From contig VZRZ01005969.1 in the NCBI GenBank assembly GCA_013398175.1, positions 39,307 through 103,306 of the forward strand: a stretch of DNA of 64,000 nucleotides. Direction: 5' to 3'. The notes below the pieces were generated by a model that saw only the letters and a program-made list of their open reading frames with translations, did not search any database and was not told the origin of the DNA. The translations under genes were made by a program, and so were the position numbers. Origin of the DNA: Climacteris rufus. Taxonomy: Eukaryota; Chordata; Aves; Passeriformes; Climacteridae. This document shows positions 57,758 to 64,000 of this stretch, piece after piece. How positions within the stretch are numbered: the stretch's first letter is position 1; the number at the start of each line of letters is the position of its first letter.

Positions 57758-59681
57758 TTAGCAGCAGGTGGAGGACACACCAATGACTCCCCTTGGCATG
57801 GGGGCTTCAGCACTGCAGCTCCCAGAGCTCCTGGGGGAGGCTGCCTCTCCCAGAGTCACATTCCCTGCTCCAGGCTGGATCTTCATCCATGAGTTCCCTG
57901 CCTCATGCATCCAAAAAACCCTCACACAACGAAGAAAAAAGTTGGAAGCTGACCCCACAGCACATGTCGAGTGTGAGTTAGACACCCAGTGAATCATGGA
58001 GAAGATGGACACATGTGGTTGACCAATATTCACTGTCATCCACTTCAAAAAAAAGCCCAGTCAAAAACACAACACAGAAAGAAAGAAAAGCATATTTTAT
58101 AATGTATAAATATTTAAAAGGCATTGACAAAGATTTGTGGAGTCGGTGGTATTACTCAATTTACAAAATCACTGCAAACAATGCTCTGAGGGAACAGAAA
58201 ATAGGGTGGTAGGGCAGGGTTGCAGGCAGGTGGATGGAGAACTGTACTCCTAAACAAGGCTTCCCCTAAAACATTAGGGCAAAATAGTTATAAGTTTATT
58301 TCAGATGCTGACATGGCAATATGTTATAGATCGGTTCTAGCTTTCTAAGATAAATGTTCACCAAATGGCCTTTTTTCCTTTTGTGAAAAATATGTTTCAC
58401 TCCTTGGAATTTACCTTGAAACTGAGTGTAAACATTTCAAAGAGGAATGATGTTGAAAATTATTTCATTTCTGTTGAGCTTTTAGGAGAACTTGTTTGAA
58501 TACCCAATTTCTTTGAAGGTAATATTGTATCCCATTTCCCCTGCATCCCATTTTATACCAATGCCATGCCTAGCAGCAGATTACCTTGTGTTCGGCTGGA
58601 TTTGGAGCCTTCTGCTCTACATAGGACTCTGCAGGACGTGTGCAGGGCAGGGTGGGCTTTGTTTTTTAAGTTTGGAAGCTTTGGAATACTTGGTTTCAAC
58701 CCAAATGTTCTGAAACTTTCCTCTTGACAAGGCCTTGTTTTGAATCAGATCAAAAAATATGCAATTTGGATACCTTCCCCTTGGCTTTTGCTCCCTTGCT
58801 GGCCTAGAACAGGAACATGCTGATAATAAATTAAAAGAAAAAAAAAAAAAGCACATTAAACTCAGCAGCTCAGAAGGATCCATTTGTCAGAGCCACAACG
58901 GAGTGAAAATTTTTTGGCACTTCAATCAAGCTCCATCAAAACCTTCATCTCATGCTATGCACCAGATAACGGTGCTCAGATCAATCAGGGCTGAGAAAAC
59001 ATTTGCAGACAGAGAAGGCTGGAAGGGAAGGAGTGGGAGTTGTAGTCAACCTGGATTTCAATCATTGTTTCCTGGGGATCACATCCCTGTCTGGATGTTG
59101 TGTTTCCTTCAGGAGGGAAGGGGATGTGAGCTCTGCCCTGTCCCTGTGGAAAGGTTGCAGACTGTCTACCCCCAAAGAGGGGTTCCAGGCATGGATTGAT
59201 CCTACAGCAGTATCCCAGTGCCCAGGCTCCATCCTCCTGACCTGCACAGCTCCGTGGAGACTCCTGGACATCCCCTGGGCTTTCCATTGTCACTGCTGAC
59301 AGGTGGGAAACAAGACTGTGCCAGGAAGGGAGACGAAAGACACGTGTTAGGAATCCTCCTTTGTGGGAGGCTCCACATCTTCCCCCAGAGTGGACGTGCC
59401 CTGTGAGCCCCTGTTTGGATTCTTGTGCACGAGTGGGATAACAGGAGGCTCAGGATGGGACTGAGAGGCTCAGGATTGAGCTGCTGGGGATGGGGCTGGA
59501 AGGCAGGGGGCTGAGCCACAACCCTGGGGCAGGATGGAAGCAAACCCTCTGTGTCTGCCTCATCCATTCCCTGCACCCAGACCATAGGTTTAGGTGGCAA
59601 AAATCCCTTCCCACCAGGGAACTGATGGTGTATAAGCAAGGCACACACTATGGCTTTGCAGCTGTTGTGACCCAGAGTGGT

Positions 59682-59769
59682 TTTTTCTTTTTCTTTTTCT
59701 TTTTCTTTTTCTTTTTCTTTTTCTTTTTCTTTTTCTTTTTCTTTTTCTTTTTCTTTTTCTTTTTCTTTT
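59682..59769. repeat. Hexamer microsatellite (TTTTTC)n, left of gap
   Basis: About fourteen tandem TTTTTC units with hardly any interruption, running directly into the N gap. Confidence 0.95.
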
Positions 59770-60040
59770 NNNNNNNNNNNNNNNNNNNNNNNNNNNNNNN
59801 NNNNNNNNNNNNNNNNNNNNNNNNNNNNNNNNNNNNNNNNNNNNNNNNNNNNNNNNNNNNNNNNNNNNNNNNNNNNNNNNNNNNNNNNNNNNNNNNNNNN
59901 NNNNNNNNNNNNNNNNNNNNNNNNNNNNNNNNNNNNNNNNNNNNNNNNNNNNNNNNNNNNNNNNNNNNNNNNNNNNNNNNNNNNNNNNNNNNNNNNNNNN
60001 NNNNNNNNNNNNNNNNNNNNNNNNNNNNNNNNNNNNNNNN
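59770..60040. other. Assembly gap, 271 N
   Basis: Unsequenced run between two different hexamer repeats. The gap very probably consists of more pyrimidine hexamer repeat. Frames that span it are artefacts. Confidence 0.97.
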
Positions 60041-60089
60041 TTCCCTTTCCCTTTCCCTTTCCCTTTCCCTTTCCCTTTCCCTTTCCCTT
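60041..60089. repeat. Hexamer microsatellite (TTTCCC)n, right of gap
   Basis: About eight TTTCCC units, G-rich (GGGAAA)n on the minus strand, followed by a T run. The unit differs from the left side of the gap, so the locus changes repeat type within it. Confidence 0.95.
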
Positions 60090-60979
60090 TTTTTTTCCTT
60101 CAAAATGGGGAACAGGGCAAAAAACCACAAACACATGGAAAGCCTGCACATACTTCCAGTTAATTGTGCAGTGGGCAGGAGCCAAAAAAAAAAATCTGCT
60201 TTCCTTATTCCTTCAGGCGGAAGCCCTGGAGCATGTGATTTGATTATAATCAGTGCAAGGGCAGTGCTCAGTGCCTGCTGAGAGAGAGGACAGTTTTAGG
60301 GGGCCCAGGGGGTCACTGGTTCCCAGGGCAGACATGGACACCCTCAGTTGTGTCCAGTCCCTGTCCCTCCAAACTGTTCCTCACAGAGATATCCCAAAGG
60401 CTCCTTCCAGGAGAGGTCCAAAGTGCCCCAGGTAGCAAGGGGGAGGTTGTGCTGCACTTTTCTGATGGCCCCAGCATTTCATAACCTGCACTATTTATTT
60501 AAATAAGCCACATGTCTTAGTTAAAGCCCAAATAACTCCAAACCTAATTCCCCTGATGCCAGAGGAGGGGTGTGGGGAGGTCTGGTGGCACTTGAGAGCA
60601 CCAGTGCCACGCTTTCACCCAGGGCACTCTGCCAGGCACTGGGCTTGTGCTCGAGGAGGGACGTGGGACTGGTGGAAGAGTTAACAGGACTCAGGCCCTG
60701 GAAAACCGTCCAGCTCACGGGATGTAATCAGCTGAGATGGCTCAGCCCAGAGTGGGGGGGATGAGGAGGGAGCTGCCTGCTCTATGTAGGTCATGGCTGA
60801 GGCCAAACCTCTGAGGCCTGGCCAGTGTGAGGCCGGCGGGGATGAGGATGAGGGTGACCAGTGGTTGAAACCCACAGCACCCAGACTGCCAGCCCCAAGT
60901 CCATCCTCAGAGGGCAGGGAAAGCCATGCAGAGCCAGAGTTCACCCTGCTCTTATGGTGGTGAGATGGCTTTGGCATCT

Positions 60980-61201
60980 TCAGGAAGAATATTTGGAAAT
61001 AATTGTTCCCTGTAAGGGTGGGGAGGCCCTGGCACAGGTTTCCCAGAGAAGCTGTGGCTGCCCCATCCCTGGAATTGTCCAAGGCCAGGTTGACAGGGCT
61101 TGGAACAACCTGGGATAGTGGGAGGTGTTCCTGCCCATGGCAGGGGTGGCACTGGATGATTTTAAGGTCCCTTCCAGCCCAAACCATTCTGTGATTCTGT
61201 G
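60980..61201 (+). mobile_element. CR1 LINE 3' region
   Basis: TTCAGGAAGAATATTTGGAA, AGGTTTCCCAGAGAAGCTGT, CATGGCAGGGGTGGCACTGG and ATTCTGTGATTCTGT. The 3' end is well preserved. Confidence 0.88.
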
Positions 61202-61307
61202 ACCTTATCAGTGCACACAAATATCTTAAGGGCAGGTGCCAAGAGGACGGTGCCAGCAGCAGGACAAGGAGTAACAGGCAAAACCAGCAACACATGAAGT
61301 TTCACCT

Positions 61308-61435
61308 GAATAGGAAGGAAAACATTCCTGTGATGGTGACAAAGCTCTGGAAGAGGCTGCCCAGAGAGGCTGTGGAGTCTCCTTCTCTGGAGATATTCAA
61401 AACCTGCCTGGACACGATTCTGTCAGCAGGAAAAA
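61308..61435 (+). mobile_element. CR1 LINE fragment without 3' tail
   Basis: AATAGGAAGGAAAACATTCC, GAGGCTGCCCAGAGAGGCTG and GAGTCTCCTTCTCTGGAGAT, then loss of similarity before the terminal octamers. Same lineage as 26284-26520. Confidence 0.75.
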
Positions 61436-61733
61436 CCCTTCTGTGCTCCAAGGGATTAAAGTAGGACAGGAGGCAGCCGCAGGAGCACCGATGGGTACAG
61501 GAGCCATCTGTGGGGATAGTACACAACTCTGTCTACCCACTTATGTTGTTAACTGCTCATGCTGAGAGGTATTTAGGCCTTGTTTGCACAAGTTGTTGTA
61601 GAACTTCACATATTTTGATCTAATTGAGTGAGGAGTGTTCCCACCCCCCACCTTGCAGACGTGCTGTTATATAAACAAAGCTTCATGTGTAGTTTACCAG
61701 TAGAGCTTGCACTGTTTGCCAAAGGTATGGATT

Positions 61734-61904
61734 TAGAATCATAGAATCACAGAATGGGTTGGGTTGGAGGGGATCTTGAAGTTCATCTGATTCCACCTCC
61801 CTGCCATGGGCAAGGACACCTGCCACTATCCCAGGTTGCTCCAAGCCCTGTCCAGTCTGGACTTGGACACTTCCAGGGATGGGGCAGCCACAGCTTCTCT
61901 GGGC
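61734..61904 (-). mobile_element. CR1 LINE 3' end
   Basis: Reverse-oriented end with three octamers (AGAATCATAGAATCACAGAA), then GGGTTGGAGGGGATCTTGAA and CACTATCCCAGGTTGCTCC. A clean 3' terminus. Confidence 0.9.
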
Positions 61905-62685
61905 AAGAACCAGCAATTTTGCATCAGCAGAATTATAATCCTGTAAATCTGAGGGTAGAAACCATTTTGCTGCTTCACAAGTAGATTTTACTGGTAACAA
62001 TTTTCCTCAGATTCAATTAATCTGCACTGCTGTTAGTGTCTTTATATCATAAACTGTGCCTATTGAAGGGCTGACGTTGTTATTATGGCAAAACTCCTCC
62101 TCCTGACTGAAATAAATCTGTGTACCTTCTCTGTAGAAAAATCTTGAAAAGTTCTACATGAAAATTGGATTGAATTTTGCTTTTAAGTGAATAGCCTTGA
62201 AACTTCCAATGCAGTGAGGCAACATCCCATACATACATGTAGTGTTAGCCTGTAAATCAGTGACCCTCTTCTGCTGCAAGAGCTCCTGTGCCTTCCCCCA
62301 CAGCTGCCTTAGCAGCCCATGTGCTCAGAGAGGGGAGCTACAGAGCTCCTACTCACATTTTTCATTGTGGCACAAAACAAAAGGCAAAAAACCTCAACCC
62401 CAGCCCAGCAATGGCATCTTTTGGTGGGTGTTTGCAGCCTGACCTTATCCCTGCCTGCCTTGTGCTCCTACACACTCGTGTGTGGAAATATGAACTGTCC
62501 CTTAGCAGGGCCACGTCCACCCAGGCTTGTCAGAGGAGGTGCCAATACAGAGCCACTGATGCCATCAGTATTCCAAGCTGCCAGTTTTCTGCTTCAAGAA
62601 AGGAGCAGCATGGACAGGGGTGCTGGGGGGGCTGAGTTTGGGGCTGAGTCTGGCTTGGAAGGCAGAAATACCTGGTTCAAGCTGA

Positions 62686-63057
62686 ATTTTAAGTCATATG
62701 AGGAGTGGCTGAGGGAGCTGGGAATGTTTATCCTGGAGAAAAGGAGGCTCAGGGAGACCTTGTCACTCTCTAAGGCTCCCTGAAAGGAGGTTGGAGCCAG
62801 GTGGCCTCTGCTCCCATGCAAGTGACAGCATGAGGGGAAATGGCCTCAGGTTGTTCCTGTGGAAGTTCGGGTTGGACATCAGGAGGAATTTCTTAATGGA
62901 AAGGGTGGTCAGGCATTGGAAGGATGGAGTGCCCATCCCTGGAGGTGTCCAAGGAAAGCCTGAGTCAGTGCTCTGGGCTGGGTGACAAGGTGGGCATCGG
63001 GCACAGCTTGGACTTCATGGTCTGAGAGGGCTTTTCCAACCTCAGTGATCCTGTGAA
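62686..63057 (+). mobile_element. CR1 LINE fragment
   Basis: GAGGAGTGGCTGAGGGAGCT, CCTCAGGTTGTTCCTGTGGA, GGTCAGGCATTGGAAGGATG and CTTTTCCAACCTCAGTGATC. Its RT remnant reads EEWLRELGMF before frame breaks. Confidence 0.88.
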
Positions 63058-63734
63058 TATCCTGCTCCATGAGCCCCACCTCCTCCTCATCCACTGAACA
63101 GCATCCACGCTCTCTCTCTTTTTCTATTTTTTTAATTTGATCTGGCCTCTTTTGATGACTAAGCGAACAGGAAGATTACAGTTTAAGTATATAATTTTCA
63201 TGTGATGTGACAGGTTAAAGCTATGTGCATTTAGAGCAGGCTTAGATTATTTTAGTTCAATTGCAACACTGATTTAGGCCCTGACTCACTCTCTGAGGCC
63301 TGACTTCATGTAGATGTATGTTGGCTTCAATGTACTGCTGGTGAAACCCAGGCACATGTGTGCTGAGATGGACTCACAGAGCAAATGCAATCCTGCTTCA
63401 GAGGCACAGAGGAGTAGATTGTGCTTGTTGGGCGTTGTTTTTTTTTTTTTTTCCCAGCACAAAGGCCAGATATGCCAGAGTTTATTTTCCTTGCTCTCGT
63501 GCCCCTCCCAGACACTGGGCTGTGTAATCCCCCCGTGATGTTGGTGCTCTGCAGGGCACGGCTCTGCCAGATGCCGAATGCCCTGAGTCTCCCTGGCTTT
63601 GCTGACAGCTGGGAAGGCTAAAAGCCGTGGAGAAGCAAATTGCTCAAACTCACAGGGCAGGCAGAGCAACCTGGAGATTGCTGGCCTGGCTGGAGGGAGT
63701 GGAAACTGCTTTATATGAATTGGCAATGCATTCT

Positions 63735-64000
63735 CCCCCTCTTCTCTGCTCTGGTGAGACCCCACCTGCAGTGCTGTGTCCAGCTCTGAGTTCCCAGCAT
63801 AGCAAAGATATGGATCTGTTGGAATAAGTACAGAGGAGGCACACAAATAGGATCCAAGGGCTGGAGCACCTATGCTGTAGAGACAGGTTGAGAGAGCTGG
63901 GATTGTTCACCCTGGAGAAGAGAAGGCTTCAGGGAGACCTTTGAGCCCCTTTCAGTTAATGGGTTACAAGAGAGTTGAAGAGGGACTTTTCACAAGGGCA
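63735..64000 (+). mobile_element. CR1 LINE fragment running off the window
   Basis: CCCCCTCTTCTCTGCTCTGG, then GAGACCCCACCTGCAGTGCT and AGCTGGGATTGTTCACCCTG match the RT C-terminal part of CR1. The 3' portion lies beyond the window edge. Confidence 0.85.

Larger units (their letters stand above)
47901..64000. other. Repeat-rich intergenic region downstream of SH3BGR
   Basis: About 16 kb with no recognisable host gene. In human the next gene is B3GALT5, whose coding exon would be a single ~300-codon frame; no such frame is present here. The region holds many CR1 fragments, one solo LTR and a hexamer-repeat tract with a gap. The stretches 48430-50975, 53100-54570, 58000-59680 and 60100-60970 look unique and featureless. 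Confidence 0.7.

Noticed and set aside
59202..60281. Long open frames on both strands spanning the N gap (Lys/Glu- or Ser/Leu/Phe-rich)
   Set aside because: They consist of hexamer repeats and N translated as X; no gene family or splice context supports them.
1..64000. tRNA, rRNA, snoRNA, CRISPR or other RNA or array features
   Set aside because: No cloverleaf B-box pattern, box C/D pair with guide context, or regularly spaced repeat-spacer array was recognised by eye; a covariance-model search was not possible here.

Overview
This window is nuclear DNA of a bird, most likely a songbird. The evidence is roughly thirty fragments of CR1-type LINEs (ends with ATTCTGTG-like octamers, reverse-transcriptase C-terminal remnants), two solo endogenous-retrovirus LTRs, compact introns, and a vertebrate gene order GET1 - LCA5L - SH3BGR that matches human 21q22.2. 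Two runs of N show it comes from a draft assembly. No bacterial, CRISPR or operon-like content is present.

Layout. 1-5760: GET1 (WRB), plus strand, complete in five coding exons behind a CpG-rich promoter with inverted CCAAT boxes and a CACGTG E-box. 5761-6739: short gap between converging genes. 6740-16701: LCA5L (lebercilin-like), minus strand, seven coding exons recovered with consistent splice phase, including a 104-bp exon at 9487-9590; its N-terminal exon(s) were not found. 16702-21407: the region between the divergent LCA5L and SH3BGR genes, holding a seven-copy ~57-bp minisatellite (18545-18955) and a CpG-rich patch. 21408-47900: SH3BGR, plus strand, six coding exons plus a downstream 3' exon with a poly(A) signal; its introns hold CR1 copies, an antisense solo LTR with a perfect 6-bp target duplication, and a 45-N gap. 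47901-64000: intergenic as far as can be seen, dense in CR1 (one reaching back into the reverse-transcriptase C-terminus), a second solo LTR inserted in a CR1, and a hexamer-repeat tract broken by a 271-N gap.

The three genes have no obvious shared pathway. GET1 is the ER receptor subunit for tail-anchored protein insertion, LCA5L is a coiled-coil relative of the ciliary protein lebercilin, and SH3BGR is a thioredoxin-fold protein with an acidic tail that is mainly known from muscle. Their adjacency is conserved synteny. I found no convincing new biological system. The points most worth checking are an alternative SH3BGR C-terminus with a basic PPKKRK motif, an expanded seven-residue repeat in the SH3BGR acidic tail, the unresolved LCA5L N-terminus, and the sharp identity step shared by several CR1 copies.
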